Below are positions 45,276 to 57,600 of a stretch of 64,000 bases of DNA, one piece after another. The translations under genes were made by a program, and so were the position numbers. This DNA comes from Gymnothorax reevesii (lineage: Eukaryota > Chordata > Actinopteri > Anguilliformes > Muraenidae), in the NCBI GenBank assembly GCA_029721435.1, contig CM056573.1, positions 47,652,501 through 47,716,500 on the forward strand. Reading direction: 5' to 3'. Every line of letters begins with the position of its first letter. The stretch's first letter is position 1. Under the pieces are notes generated by a model. That model ran no database searches. It was not told where the DNA came from and saw only the letters and a program-made list of their open reading frames with translations.

Positions 45276-45670
45276 TTCAGGTCAATCGGACAAATGGTTC
45301 TGAAGACATGGCCAAAATGGTAATTTTCCATCACAAAGCGGCACCTGGTGGCAAAATATTGAACCATACAGGTATGATGTCATTATTTGACACATTGTGA
45401 GGTCATGACCTTGCAGTTGCACATAGTCTCATGCCAATTGGACAAATGGTTCCAAAGATATGGCAAAAATGGAGAATTTTATGTGACAAAGCTCCACCTT
45501 GTGTCAAAATTTTGAACCAAACAAGTATAATGTCATCGTGGGACATATCCTCAGGTCATGACCTTTCATTTGCACTTGATTTGAGGTCAATCGGAGAAAT
45601 ATTTCCAGAGATATGATAAAAACAGTGATTTTTCAGTTTTTGGCCCCTGTTGGTCAATCTAGAAATTGTT
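45276..45670. repeat. Three degenerate units of 152-bp period
   Basis: The word CAAATGGTTC occurs at 45291 and 45443 and its diverged form GAAATATTTC at 45595, each 152 bases apart, preceded by (G/C)CAAT(C/T)GGA and followed by AGATATG and a run reading ACAAAGC(G/T)(G/C)CACCT. AGGTCATGACCTT recurs between units. Non-coding. Confidence 0.8.
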
Positions 45671-47094
45671 AATTGTCCAAAATTGAATCAGTTTTTCCTC
45701 TTTATGATACTTACCTATAAGCAAAACATGAAATTTCTAATTGAAATATTACTGAAGTTATCACGTTAACACGTAGGGCGGCTGCGGCGGTCGGACCAAA
45801 AACATAATATCCCCGAGACGCCATTCGGCGTTCGGCGATATAATTATTTGAACATAGGACAGAGAAAAACAATGTGGAAATCCTACCTTAAACTAAAAGC
45901 AAGTACATCTGGCCTCCAAAAGTAATATATCCAACACAAATTTCTTGAAGGACAGAAGGGGATATGGCAAACTAGCTTCATAGTATTCTTATTTCACATA
46001 CAAGGTGTGAATGCTCTAAAAGAGGTACCGCCCAAATATATTCTAGTCCTGGGAGCCTCTAACAAAATCCGCTCCTGTGATCTGGTATGCTGACCTCTAG
46101 TCGTGGGTGTCTGGTAAAATGGAGGAAAAATAAATTTGCAAGGATATACAGGGTTGAATTTCTTCATAATTTCATATTTTCAATTTTCAGCAATGAAAAT
46201 ACACTAATATCTTAACAAATAACAGAAACAAAAAATAAATTAAAATTCACAGGCTCTGGTAATATCATGCAGGACTGACAGATAGACAAAGGTAGTTGGC
46301 CTAAATTATGGAAGATTCAAAGACAGTTGAAAAGAGGAGTCAGGAAAAATAGTATACGCTTCAACTGGTGTCACTGATGTCCTGTGATAAACTGTGCCCC
46401 TGCCAACCTAAAATTCCATCCTGCCTTTACAGAGGTGAATAATCCAGGCTTCAGTTGAAAATCCAATTCCAACCGCAACTGCAATCATGGGATTTAAATA
46501 AGCTCTTCATTTTTCCTAATTGGGGGTATAACATGCTTATTGTCGTTATTCACTGTTTTAAGCCACATTTTGACAGAAGCATCCATGTGTGCCATGAGAA
46601 GTAAAAAAAAAAAAAAAAAAAAACCTTGAACATATTCTGTTTAGTTTTCCATGTTGCAAGCAATTCCAGGTAACAACATAAAAAAACACCTTAAGATTCA
46701 AATTAGGTTGCTGAACACAAGTGTTCAGAGTTCTTTCAAAGCAATTTGAAAACTTAAACTTAATAACATATGTATAACACGAAACAGAGTTGCCTCTGTC
46801 ATTTGCTTGTCTAATGAATGGTTAGTTCACGCGACCAGCGTCCAGTTTCACCAATTGGAAACCAATTGTTTTTTTGTTTTCTTTTCTTACTTTGAATGTT
46901 GGTTGCTTCTAATTTATCGCAATGTGGATATGCAATTGTTATTCTTCAGTCAAACTGTAGCATGAAAGGATACATCACTGCTCTCTACATAGTGCAGACA
47001 AATTAACTATTTGCTGAATCCTATTATTGCAACTGTGGTTGGAATAAAAGCCAGCATACACGGGGAGACCCAAGGATCATGTTTAGTGATCACT
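45671..47094. other. Non-coding stretch
   Basis: No gene recognised; A-run at 46602-46622. Confidence 0.5.
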
Positions 47095-47593
47095 CAGTGG
47101 CGGGCGGTGGACGGAAAACTGGCGGGGGGCGGCGGAAAACATCCCTTGAAACGGATGAGATTAGTGACCCGATTTCAATCACTGTTCTTGGTCAACATGT
47201 TAGTTTCCCTTATAATGAAATGTTTAGGCGAGTGAATAATACATTCTATAAAATGTTTAATTCACATGCCTTAATAGGCAACTCTCCACGAAAAAAACAA
47301 AAAAAAAAAACAAAACACGGTGGATTTTCCGCGTTAAATTTTGTCACTTCCTAAGCAAGTCGTTAAACCTGTGCGTAATGATTGTTCAGCTGAAAAAAAT
47401 AGAAATGCGCTCTTTTTTGCGTTCGACTGGTGCGTCTGATTTCTCGTATTAACGAAGACAATTAGCTACACCTGAAAGGGGAGAGTTCAAGTGTCTTTTA
47501 CCAGGGAAATTGACTGAAAACAGATCAAGACTAATGAACAGTTTAAAGACATGTTTATCGCCCTGCTTGTTCTCTGTCCACCGCCCGCCACTG
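47095..47593. mobile_element. hAT-like non-autonomous element
   Basis: Ends are inverted: CAGTGGCGGGCGGTGGAC at 47095 and, on the minus strand from 47593, CAGTGGCGGGCGGTGGAC. CAGTGGCGG is a typical hAT terminus. No transposase: the small ORFs inside show no family motif. The 8 bases on either side do not match well, so the target duplication has decayed or the limits are inexact. Confidence 0.7.
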
Positions 47594-48637
47594 GTTCTAC
47601 TGCCATGAATATCTTGATTTGTAGTATCTAGTGCATAACCGGTTGGAATGAAAGCCGGCACCTGCGTCTTCTCGCGAAGTTTGAATACTCCTGCCATAGA
47701 AGAACCCCATCTAGTTCAACTGTTCTTTGCCGAGCAAAATGGCTTTATCTCGGATTTTTTGAAAATCACGCCAGTAATTGAGTCGTCCTTATTGAATTAA
47801 TAATCGTTCCACAGTTCTAATACGCCGAAAAACTTTTCCCCCCTCCCTGGGTGACCATTGTGTTTAAATACGAGTTTATAACAGCAGGGGGCAGAACAAA
47901 TCATTCTATGGATATAAACAACGAAACAGCGAGATTCATGCGCAATAAAATGGCTTGCAGGAATATCTGTAACTTCACCCTGGTCGTCTGTTTCTAGAGA
48001 GGCCCCCAATTAAAATGAGCGTTACATTAAGCATATATTAATCCATTTGTGCACTGGAGAAAACAGCAGACTGCGGCGTAACCTACTTAACGCAGAAGTG
48101 GTCTCGATAGCTCAGCAGTTGATCTAAAATGTCAAGATTATATCTCTCTCCATCACACAGGATTAAAATCTAAATTATACGGCGGTCGTCCGTTTTGACG
48201 CAGCAGGTTGATTATTTTGCAGGATGAGGATTTCCGACTTTCCGCAAGCAAGAATGACAGTATCCACGTCCACTTTAAGAAGGCGGATCTCTCATCACGG
48301 TGTTGTTTATTACGAGTCCTGAAGTGGCACATGGAAACGATACAGTAACTCCTGCTAATTAAACATGGCGAAAGCCCCTGTCGATTATGTTTCGCGATGG
48401 ATACATTCAAGTGACTGAGTGACCACGAAATTCTATTAAAGCAGACGTAGGCCTATATGTTTGTATATCCTTCGTAGCTAACGCGCGAGATTATTTTTGG
48501 TTGTTGCTGCAATTATGAACGCACAGCTACGTACAACCCATTAGCGATTGTCACAGCATACAGCACTAAATGCGGCACAAAATATACTCAACCCCGCATT
48601 AATCTGACGTTCGGGCGCATATAGGAAGAAGCCGGAC
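47594..48637. other. Upstream region of CHN2
   Basis: No coding exon recognised. Probably contains regulatory sequence of CHN2. Confidence 0.4.
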
Positions 48638-48644
48638 TATAAGT
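48638..48644 (+). promoter_or_regulatory. TATA-like box upstream of CHN2
   Basis: TATAAGT, 166 bases before the start codon. A start of transcription near 48668 would give a ~135-base 5' UTR. Position fits; not proven. Confidence 0.45.
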
Positions 48645-48721
48645 ACAGAGTCAGTTGCGTCGCGCAAAACTAGTGATTCCAGTTTTATCCTTGCGAAGCC
48701 AAAGGAGTATAAGGGCTTGAG

Positions 48722-48775
48722 ATGGATAGATCGCCAGAATCACGCCGCGGGCTCATCTGGACCATCCTCGTGTAA
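48722..48775 (+). CDS. Upstream ORF (17 codons) in CHN2 5' leader
   Basis: ATG at 48722 in the context TTGAGATGG, TAA at 48773-48775, 28 bases before the CHN2 ATG. If the transcript begins upstream, this uORF would lower translation of the main frame or make it depend on re-initiation. Whether the peptide is conserved is unknown. Confidence 0.45.
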   Translation: MDRSPESRRGLIWTILV

Positions 48776-48803
48776 CCGCCAGCTCAAGACGGGAATTAGC
48801 GGG

Positions 48804-48852
48804 ATGGCTGCATCTAGTAACTCCAGTTTGTCGGGTTCTTCGGTCTCCTCTG
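48804..48852 (+). CDS. chn2: CHN2 (beta-chimaerin) first coding exon
   Basis: Start in good context (GGGATGG). Encodes MAASSNSSLSGSSVSS plus one base, then the donor GTGAAT at 48853. This equals the N-terminus of human beta2-chimaerin, and the phase-1 donor allows the next codon to become Asp (G+AT), as in the human protein. Beta2-chimaerin is a diacylglycerol-responsive RacGAP with SH2, C1 and RhoGAP domains; this exon is the N-terminal leader before the SH2 domain. The next exon was searched for and is not in the remaining 15 kb. Confidence 0.9.
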
Positions 48853-51079
48853 GTGAATGTCCTGCAAGATTTACTTTGATTCGTTGATCTTCATGTAAAA
48901 AACTGGGACTAAAATGACTATAAAGCCGATTTGTTGAACATGGCTTGCATGTATAGTTGTTATTACATAGCATACTGTCCGAGCATCATGCTTGTATTGA
49001 CCTGTGAAGTGGTATTGTGACACGCTGCATGATAGGCTGCGTATCCGGTTGTGTTGCCTGCCATACATTACGTGGAATTTTGGAATGCAATGCCACGAGG
49101 TTTTTTTTATTTTTGCATGGCTTTAGAAATCATATACCTACATATGAGATGAAAAATGCGATGAAAAGGGAGTGAATTGCACGTCATATCATGCACGTGG
49201 GTGTGGTATAAATCCAAAGTATTTTGTGTTTAATCTCGCCTAGTTAAGTATATTGCTGTATTTAACGTCTTGCTGCTTGTACCCATCAAAATCATCCATT
49301 ATGAACTGCTTGCGCATCGCCAGCATAACGGAGCAGGTCTGAAATGTGCCATTTCTTGCATAAACCAGTCGTAAGCAACGGGCAGCCTGAGCGCAAATTC
49401 TAAAGCGGTTCTCACAAATCGTGTTCATACTCGCAGATTCAGACCTATCCTTGGATGCTCATGGCCGATGGAATTGATTTGCCTCGGTATTTAAGTCTTG
49501 CAGTTTTGCTGTCAGCTGCTAAAGTGGACAATATTTCAATATGATTGTTCGTTGATAACTGGCAGTCTGCTCGATCCAAACGTTTATCCACTTCTGAACG
49601 GCTCAAAGTTTTCTTGCTTTATTTTAAGCTTGCCAACTGATATTCTTTTGTGTGATGGGATTGTAGTACAGTAAGAAATGAAATGCAAATTATTTAAGAA
49701 ACAGATCTCTACTGGAATTCATCGGAAGCACTGGGGAAGTGTCCCAATTTGAGACACAGATACTGGATCTGCAGGTGGAAAAAAATTGTCCAGCTTAATA
49801 TTTCTTTATAGGCCATTAAATAGGATTCCGTTGCAGCTAACTGAGTGTCCCGATAAAGCACTAAAAGTAAAGCACTGAGTGTCCCAATCAAGCACTAAAG
49901 TGTTGTCAGGACTCGCACCATGTGAAGCTAATATCTGTATCCAGACCGGAAGGTTACAGATAGAGAATTTTCCCCTGCTCATTTTGTATGGGCATCCCAC
50001 CGGTCAGCCCAGCATGTGCAGTTTGGCTGAACCAGCCCCGCTTAGTTCCTCGGCACAGTCGCACTGCTCACCTGGTGAACTGCAGAGTCCAGAGAAACAG
50101 GGACCGGTAATAAGCTCTCAGAAAGAGTGAAATTCGTGTTTGTCTTCAGTGAGAATTGGTGTAGGATGATGCAGTAATTAGGTCCGCAATTTTGGTTTTG
50201 GCTTCAAAACATAACAAAAACAAGAGAGCATAATAGTTGCTTATAATTTGATCTTAATTTGTAGGACTGTACGAATACTCCAAGTGACACCTATTTGGTA
50301 TATATTTTGAATGTATTATTATTACTTGTAGTCGTAATAGTAGTACTAGTAGTATTAGTGGTTGTAATATGTAATGACTGTTTCTCAAGAGAGACTATGG
50401 TCTTGCCATGGTCTTACCTTCTTACTTGGATTTGAATTGCATTGAGTCATTCAAAATGTGGCGGGATATTAAATATTTGGATATGAAAGATTCATCAAAT
50501 CTTGAAATAGGAGTTTTGACTCTCAAAAAACCACAGTGTTTGATGAATTGCGCCTTGGGAATTTGCCAGTATTTTTGTGGTGCTCTCACTTCACAGCTTC
50601 TCTTGCTGTTTGCGAAGTGTGACTTATCGTTTAATGTTCTGTTTATTGACAGGTTCTTGCTCTTCATGCGTCAGTGACTTCGATCTTAACAGCAATCTTT
50701 ATACTGAATAGTTGAGGAATTAATTCTACATCGGCTCCCCTTGTTTGACATCTGCATGTTATATCACTCAATTCATTAACTCTGCCAATAAAGTTTGGCA
50801 GAATTTATGTATTCACCCATGTCTGTTTGTTTGTCCCGACAATATCTCTCAAATTTTTCAATCAATTTCAATATTTTTTTTTTTTTTTTTGTGGAAGCAT
50901 GGGCCATGGGCCAAGGAAAAACTGATTGAATTTTGGAATTAATTTGAATGCAAATATAGCTGCTGCAGTCATATTCATTCAGTTCTTTGGGACAAATGCA
51001 TTGTTGGAGGTGTGCGGTCTGTGTCTAGTTTACCTAGTGGCAGTCTTTGTTCAGAAAACTTCTATTTTAGTAGGTTTCT
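48853..51079. other. CHN2 intron 1, first part
   Basis: Mostly unique-looking non-coding sequence, no exon accepted (see rejected candidate at 50010-50107). Confidence 0.6.
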
Positions 51080-51360
51080 GGGCCAGGTCACGCAGTGATG
51101 GAATTACAAAATTGGTGCATTTTGTATCATAGCTCCAAAACGAAGTAAGATAGAGTTACAAGTTAAATGGTTTTGTGTAGGTCTTCCCCAGTACTTCAAA
51201 AAACAAAATAGCTCATTTTCGTCATTTGATTTATTTTGGGTGAAAACGGCAAAAAACTGGTCGGTAACGGAGTTACAAATTTATCTCTATCTTACTTAGT
51301 TTTGGAGCTATGATACAAAATACACCAATTTTGTAACTCCATTACCGCATGACCTGGCCC
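51080..51360. mobile_element. Foldback MITE with ~80-bp TIRs
   Basis: Left GGGCCAGGTCACGCAGTGAT ... and right ...ATTACCGCATGACCTGGCCC are inverted over ~80 bases, including TTTTGTATCATAGCTCCAAA and its complement. TTCT stands on both sides (51076-51079, 51361-51364), a possible 4-bp target duplication. Interior ~110 bases, no ORF. Confidence 0.85.
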
Positions 51361-52274
51361 TTCTGTGTTAATAGTGTGGTTGGGGTAAAATCAATCCAAT
51401 TTGAAGTAATTGTTTGCTTATTTACGCAATATATTGTTGGAAGTTATTGTTGTAATGAACTGCTGATGCACTGATGTTGTTTTTACTGAGTAAATCTTGT
51501 ATCAGATGTTTTAGTTTTGCATATGGTTTTTGCTTACATCATTTGCACACAACTCAGTAAAAGTAAAACTTAGACATCGATCGCACAGGAGCCAAAAATA
51601 CCATTATGAGGTGATATCACATGGTACCGACAAACTTTTAAGTTATTTCATAAAGATATCTTGCTGAGCTTGTGGATTTACTATGCAGCCTCTTATTTTC
51701 AAGAGGAAAGTGTTTTGTGCGGAGAGCTGTCACTCATGTTGCACCCCATTGTAATTATGAGAGGTAGCTTGCAACTATGCCAGGGAGTGAGTGGTTGTCA
51801 CTAGGGTATCATTATTTTAGCAGAGTGTTGCTTTGGCAGAAACAGCCATAGAGTAATCTTGTTTTCAGCCTGCCTCCAAATTGAATACATTCAGATATCT
51901 GTGGTTAATATTAGCCATGAACTGTTCTATCAGTTGGTGCAGTCAGCACTTTCTGCTTCACATATAATGAGCCCAAATTATATACACTGATTCTATGGTT
52001 TCAGCTGTAGATGAGGATATTTATTATGCTGTGTTTACACTGGTGTTTTGTTAGCAAATTCCATGTAACAATTCCTCTGCAAGTAAGCACTGAACTTAGA
52101 GTTTTTCTATCAGTGACACAGTCGTCAATTAGAAAAGACAACAAGTGTCTTGAGCGTGCAAGACTGAAGACAGTAATACTGGAGAGTTGTCAGTTTAAAT
52201 TCAGCAAAATAAGCAAATTCATTGAAAAGACATTAAAAATCAACAGCCAACAGCATGCGAAATTCATCCATCTT
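51361..52274. other. CHN2 intron 1, continued
   Basis: Nothing recognised. Confidence 0.5.
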
Positions 52275-52595
52275 ATCTAACTTGTTTATGCCTGGGTAGG
52301 GTCACTGGAGGCTGGAGTTTCTTCCAGCGTACAATGGGCTAGGAGCAGGAATCCTCCCTGGACAGGCTGCCAATTCATCACAGGGATCACGCACCATTCA
52401 CTTATTCACTCAGCATTTGAGCAGTTGTTGTCTCCTATTAGCTCAGCATGCATATCTTTGGACTGTGGCAAGAAACTGGAGTACCTGTAGTAAACTCACA
52501 TGAACACAGGAAGAACATACAAAAGTGTTCACAAATCGGCCCTGAGATGGATTTGTACCCACAACCTTCTTGCTGTGAAGCAACAACATTATATC
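52275..52595. repeat. Common fish dispersed repeat
   Basis: Recognisable words in order: GGCTGCCAATTCATCACAGG, ATCACGCACCATTCACTTATTC, CATATCTTTGGACTGTGGCA, GGAAGAACATACAAA, CCACAACCTTCTTGCTGTGA. This block is a widespread fish repeat, with a reversed tRNA-like end. Family name not assigned. Confidence 0.7.
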
Positions 52596-53728
52596 TGCCA
52601 ATCAATAATAATTATAATAACTAGACAGAAGCCGCAGGGCAGCTTTGAGGCTGGGATCTTTGATATGTACCTGGTCCAAAGAATTCCTTTTGGTCACGTG
52701 ACTGAACAGATCAGTTTTAACGCTGTAGAATTGATCGATAGAAGATTGTATTTCTGGATCGTATGCCTAGATCCTCAGCAAGATTATGAAGTTTCATGAT
52801 GATAGGTGCAACTAAAGTCAGTGAAAGGTCAACTGAAATTTGATTGAATGATGTCGGCAATAATGTTTTAGTCATCACTTTGAACTTATAGATTTTCATA
52901 GCAACCCCGACCAACATGAAGCGTGCAAAATTTCAAGTTCATTGGACAAATGATTTAGGAGTTATGGCCATTTGTTTGCTACAGCGCCACCTACGGACGG
53001 ATTTACACTTAATAATTAATAAGTCAGATGGCCTGTACTGTAGATGGCAGATACAGATACAGGGATAGTCCACCCAAAAACAATAATTTGTATATCAATT
53101 ACTCACCATTAGATGTCTCGAATGGACAAAGTTGTTTTGCACCTGGCGCAACTTTTTGGCCACTGGATAGTTTTGTAAAATTATCTGAATTCCTTTTTTG
53201 CTGCAAGCAGATGGGGTCACTTGGTGTAAACGGTAAAAAGTCCACAAAACGTCTGTTGACAAACTTTCAAACCATCGTCGAACGCACATCGTCCAGTATA
53301 ATCCAAGTCTGCTTTGTCCACTCGTATCCTCAGAACTCTGGAAACGCGGTTATTTTTCGCAAAAAATATTAAAATACCACAGTTATACTTCAAGTAAGCT
53401 TGTGCACTTAACGGAAGTCCTGCCTCCCGGCTCGTTCACAGACACTAATAAAGTCTTTGAGGGAGACATTTTTCAAAAACTTTATTAGTGTCTGGTGGTA
53501 GATTTTAAAGTGGTAGATTTTAAGGGTCTTACAAAAATGGCGGAAAATTTGCATGAATCAAATGGATGAGGCTTATATGGATGGATGTGGCTTGATCCAC
53601 TGAATTCTTCAAAAAATAATTTTGGTCATGTGACCAAATAGAAATACACCAATAGCTAGCTTGCACAATTTTGACTGGAAGTTGATGATTTTCATGAACT
53701 TGAAGAAAGATTCAGAGATTGTTCATAG
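52596..53728. other. Repeat-rich intron segment
   Basis: 52900-53000 has GTTATGGCCATTTGTTTGCTAC then AGCGCCACCTACGGACGG, a dispersed fish repeat related to the 152-bp units. 53035-53395 (ATAGTCCACCCAAAAACAAT) looks like another MITE end. 53439-53495 is a short hairpin: CAGACACTAATAAAGT with its inverted partner ACTTTATTAGTGTCTG. Confidence 0.5.
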
Positions 53729-53730
53729 TA

Positions 53731-55325
53731 CAACCTCAATTCTGAAATAGTTGGGACGAAGTGTAAATTCTGAATAAAATCAAAATGCAATGACTTTCAG
53801 ATCACATGAGCCAATATGTTATTTACAATAGAACATAGATAACATTTTAAATGTTGAAACTAAGACATTTTATATTTTTATCCACAAAATGAGCTTATTT
53901 CAAATTTTCTGATTGCAACAAGTCTCAAAAAAGTTGGGGCAAAAAAAGGGCTGAAAAAACAATAAATAGATAAGAGAATCAGCTGAAAGAAAATTTAGGT
54001 AGTAATCAAGTTAATTGGCATCAGGTTTGTAACATGATTGGCTATAAAAGGGATGTCTTAGAGAGGCTGAGTCTCTCAGAAGTAAAGATGGCCAGAGGCT
54101 CTACAACCCGTGAAGGCTCGCGTAAAAAAAAATTGTGGAATACTTTAAAAACAATGTTCCTCAACGTCAAATTGCAAAGGCTTTGAAGGTCTCATCATCG
54201 ACAGTGCATAACTTCATCAAAAGATGCAGAGAAGCTGGAAAAATCTCTGTGCAAAATGGACAGGGCCGAAGATCTTTACTGGATGCCCGTGATCTTCAGG
54301 CTCTCAGACGCCACTGCATCATTCACCGGCATGATTCTATCATTGACATTAGTAAATGGGCCCAGGAATGCTTCAAGAAACCACTGTCTGTAAACACAGT
54401 CCGCCGTCCCATCCACAGATGCCACCTAAAACGCTATCATGCAAAAAGGAAGCCATCGTTGAGCATAATCCAGACGCGCCGCCGTGTTCTGCGGGCCTAG
54501 ACTCACTTAAAATGGACTGTAGCAAAGTGGCAAAGTGTCCTGTGGTCAGATGAGTCCAAATTTCACATTCTTGTTGGAAATCATGGGCATCGTGTCCTCC
54601 GGGCTAAAGAGGAGAAAGACCACCCCTCCTGTTATTAGCATTCAGTTTAAAAGCCAGCATCTCTGATGGTATGGGGATGCATTAATGTATACGGTGTGGG
54701 ACACTTACATGTTTTAAGAAGTACCATGAATGCTGAAAGGTATATAAAGTTTTTAAAGCAACATATGCTCCCCTCCAGATGACATCTGTTCCAAAGAAGG
54801 CCTTGTGTATTTCAGCAGGGCAATGCAAAAGCACATATTGCAGCTATTGCAACAGCATGGCTTCCTGGTAGAAGGGTCCGTGTACTGAGCAGGCCTGCCT
54901 GCAGTCCTGATCTTTCACCAATTGAGAACGTGGTGCATAATTAAAATAAAAGTCCATCAAAGGAGACCCAAAACTCTCCAGCAGCTGGAGGCCTGTATTA
55001 AACAAGAGTGGGATCAAATTCCAATGGCTAAACTCAAAAAACTTGTCTCCTCAATGCCCAGACCCATCCACTCCGTGTTAAAAAGAAGAGGGAATGCTAC
55101 ACCATGGTAAACAGGCCCCTGTCTTTTTTGAGACCTGTAGCAGCCATCAAACTTGAAATGAGCTCATTTGGTGGATAAAATTGTAAAATTTTTCAGTTTC
55201 AATATTTGCTATGTAATCTCTGTTCTATTGTGAATAAAATACTGGCTGGTATAATTTGAAAGTCATTGATTTTTGATTTTATTCACAATTTGCACTTTGT
55301 CCCAACTATTTCAGAATTGGGGTTG
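53731..55325 (+). mobile_element. Tc1 copy D, full length (1595 bp)
   Basis: Flanked by TA (53729-53730 and 55326-55327); TIRs start CAACCTCAATTCTGAAATAG and end GAATTGGGGTTG. The transposase frame begins before 54135 and runs to a stop at 54500, with the HTH intact ([17 protein letters not shown]). After frameshifts come [15 protein letters not shown] (first Asp), then FQQGNAKAH, where the second catalytic Asp is Gly, and SPDLSPIENV with the Glu region. Dead. In CHN2 intron 1. Confidence 0.92.
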
Positions 55326-57344
55326 TAAAAATGAGAGCTCTAACTTGAACAGTGTCTGAGAAACCTCACTCATAAAATTGTGAAAATGAAAATAAGTAAT
55401 AATTAGAAGAAGAATTTGAACAAAAGCAATAGGTATCCCCTTCCAGAGACCCGAGGGGATCCCTAATAATAATAATAAGAAGAAGGTCAAAAAGATCCTA
55501 TTTTCTTCAGCTGCAAAGGTTAAGTCCCTTGGTATGGACTTCCAAAGGAAGGTACGGTGAAGAATCAGATGTTAAATTTCATTTTTACCAATATTCCATG
55601 GCTGAACAACCCCAACCTTTAATTGTGTCCTTTTGATTTTACTGAGCATTGGTTCCTGAACCATGGTATTGCCTATCACAGCAGAGTAAGGCTCAAGGTT
55701 GAGGGCCTTAAAGAGACAGGCGTCAAAACAGCCCGTTTCAGGATGAGTGAGCCTTCGATGCTGCACTCATGGCCTGTATAGCTGTGACTAAGATGCTTTT
55801 TGACCAAAACTACATGCAAATGTTTGTAAATAGGCCACAAAAATGAAAATATTAAATGGGGAAATGGGTATCATGACCCCTTTAAAAATAACCTTGCCTA
55901 AATAAGCCTGCGGTCTAATGGGTTTATGATTTCCCACAGAACTTAATGGGATCGGTTGTTTTTATACCCACTGACTTTCATTTGAATTGCTTTGCCATTT
56001 CATTGATATTTATTGCATGTCAGTTCTGTTGGATAAGTTCTAAAAGGCTCCAGTATGTCTCTGTAGAGGCACCCTATCGAGCTCTAGCATTCATTGCCAG
56101 ACCAATTCTGCTGACTCACACACTTCACGCCTACCCCTGCAGATTCATCGCAAATGTAGAAACATTTCCCCTTCGGAAGCAAGCCAGAAAACCCTTTATT
56201 CTAGTGTGTGCTTTACGATAGCCATGTTTAATAGCTATCATTAATAATCATATCTATCTATAATATCAACTATCATTGAGTTACTCTGATTTAATTTTTG
56301 CAAAAAAAAAACACCTAATTTGTGTTTGCATGTATGAAAACCCTTCGGGGTGAGTGCTTGAACTTGGACTGGGGTTAGTTTTATTTCTAATTAGGTAGCC
56401 ATGGTCAGAGTGCAGTCTTTGCTAAACTTTTACAGTCGGGTGTGGTTTACTGTTAAAGTTCAAGGTGAATTCACTTGCAGTCAATGGTTGGTTAAGTATC
56501 AATATATGCGGTAAAATGAAATGACATAGGAAACATTTCAGGCTAATTTCAGGTAATTGGACAAATAAACCCATTGCATTTCATGACTGCTTGAAATCTA
56601 TGGCGCATAGATTTTGCACTTTTCCATGTGCTATTCTGCCAGAATTGTACTGCAGCCATTTAAAAAAAAAATTGACTTATGTTTTGGGGAAATCTTGTCT
56701 TACTAGTTTTATAAGGCGACTGAAGCACATTTTGAGTTTAGTTCAGGGAAGTGGTTGACTGTTCTGGTCAGTCCAGAAAGCCCTACAGGCTGGCCTTGAA
56801 AATTTCCTTAGCTGGTCTTGCAATATTTCTGTGGTGATTATCTTGCTCCAAGGTGAAGTGCAGTGTAAGTATTTGAGGTATTTGACTGGATCAGAGCAGT
56901 GAATGTGTGCCTCAGAATTTGTTCTGTTGCCACAAGCAGTTATATCAGTGCGGCCACCTGAGCTTGTCCTATTTTCAGTTCCAAATCTGCACACCATAAT
57001 ACTACGCACCTCTATTTATTACAGATGGTGCTTTGGATTAAGCATTTCCGTTCTTTTTTCTCACTTTTCTCTTTCAATCTCTTCACTAAGGGATCACTCA
57101 TTTTCACATGCAATCTTTTTTCAAATCTCAAAAGTTTTTTAACAGCGGTTTATCAAACTCAAACTTCACAGGACTCCTGTTGAGGATTATTTGTGGTTTG
57201 CATCTCGTGGTAAAACCTATGATGGAATGTTTGTGTCTTATTTTTATGGTAATCGCTATGACCTTAGTGTCTACATTCTGGAGAGAATTGTTGATTTGAT
57301 AGTATTAGTTGAAAAGGGTGGAGGTCCTTTTTGGTTTACCAGAT
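55326..57344. other. CHN2 intron 1, continued
   Basis: No exon or element recognised. Confidence 0.5.
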
Positions 57345-57600
57345 CATTTGTTACCCACGCCCGACGAGGCAGCGTGGGTTTACAGTTTAGCACCGTCTGT
57401 GTATGTCTGTGTGTGTGTGTGTGTGTGTGTCTGTCTGCGCGACAGCTCGGCCACCACTGAAGCGAGGGTGACCAAACTTTGTGGGGTAGATGATCCTAGG
57501 GTGCCCTGTCCAAATTTGCATTTTGAGGTCGAAAGGTCAAAGGTCAAGGTCAACAAGAGGCATGGGTTAGCATCTCTATAGAGTGTGCATCATCTAGTTA
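57345..57600. repeat. Dispersed repeat with short hairpin head
   Basis: CCCACGCCCGACGAGGCAGCGTGGG (given as CCCACGCCCGA + CGAGGCAGCGTGGG) forms a small hairpin at 57354-57378, followed by a (TG)n run, GGTGACCAAACTTTGTGG and TCGAAAGGTCAAAGGTCAAG, ending near CATCATCTAGTT. Looks like a non-coding dispersed element; class unknown. Confidence 0.5.

Noticed and set aside
47079..47354. 91-codon ORF in the hAT-like element
   Set aside because: Begins outside the element and has no transposase motif.
50010..50107. Candidate alternative CHN2 exon (open frame MCSLAEPAPLSSS... ending at GTAATA)
   Set aside because: A cag acceptor and GTAATA donor exist, but the exon ends in phase 0 while the next CHN2 exon needs phase 1, and no similarity to chimaerin was recognised.
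57108..57460. Frame RFIKLKLHRTPVEDYLWFAS...
   Set aside because: Looks protein-like over ~60 residues but has no family motif, no splice context, and runs into the TG repeat.
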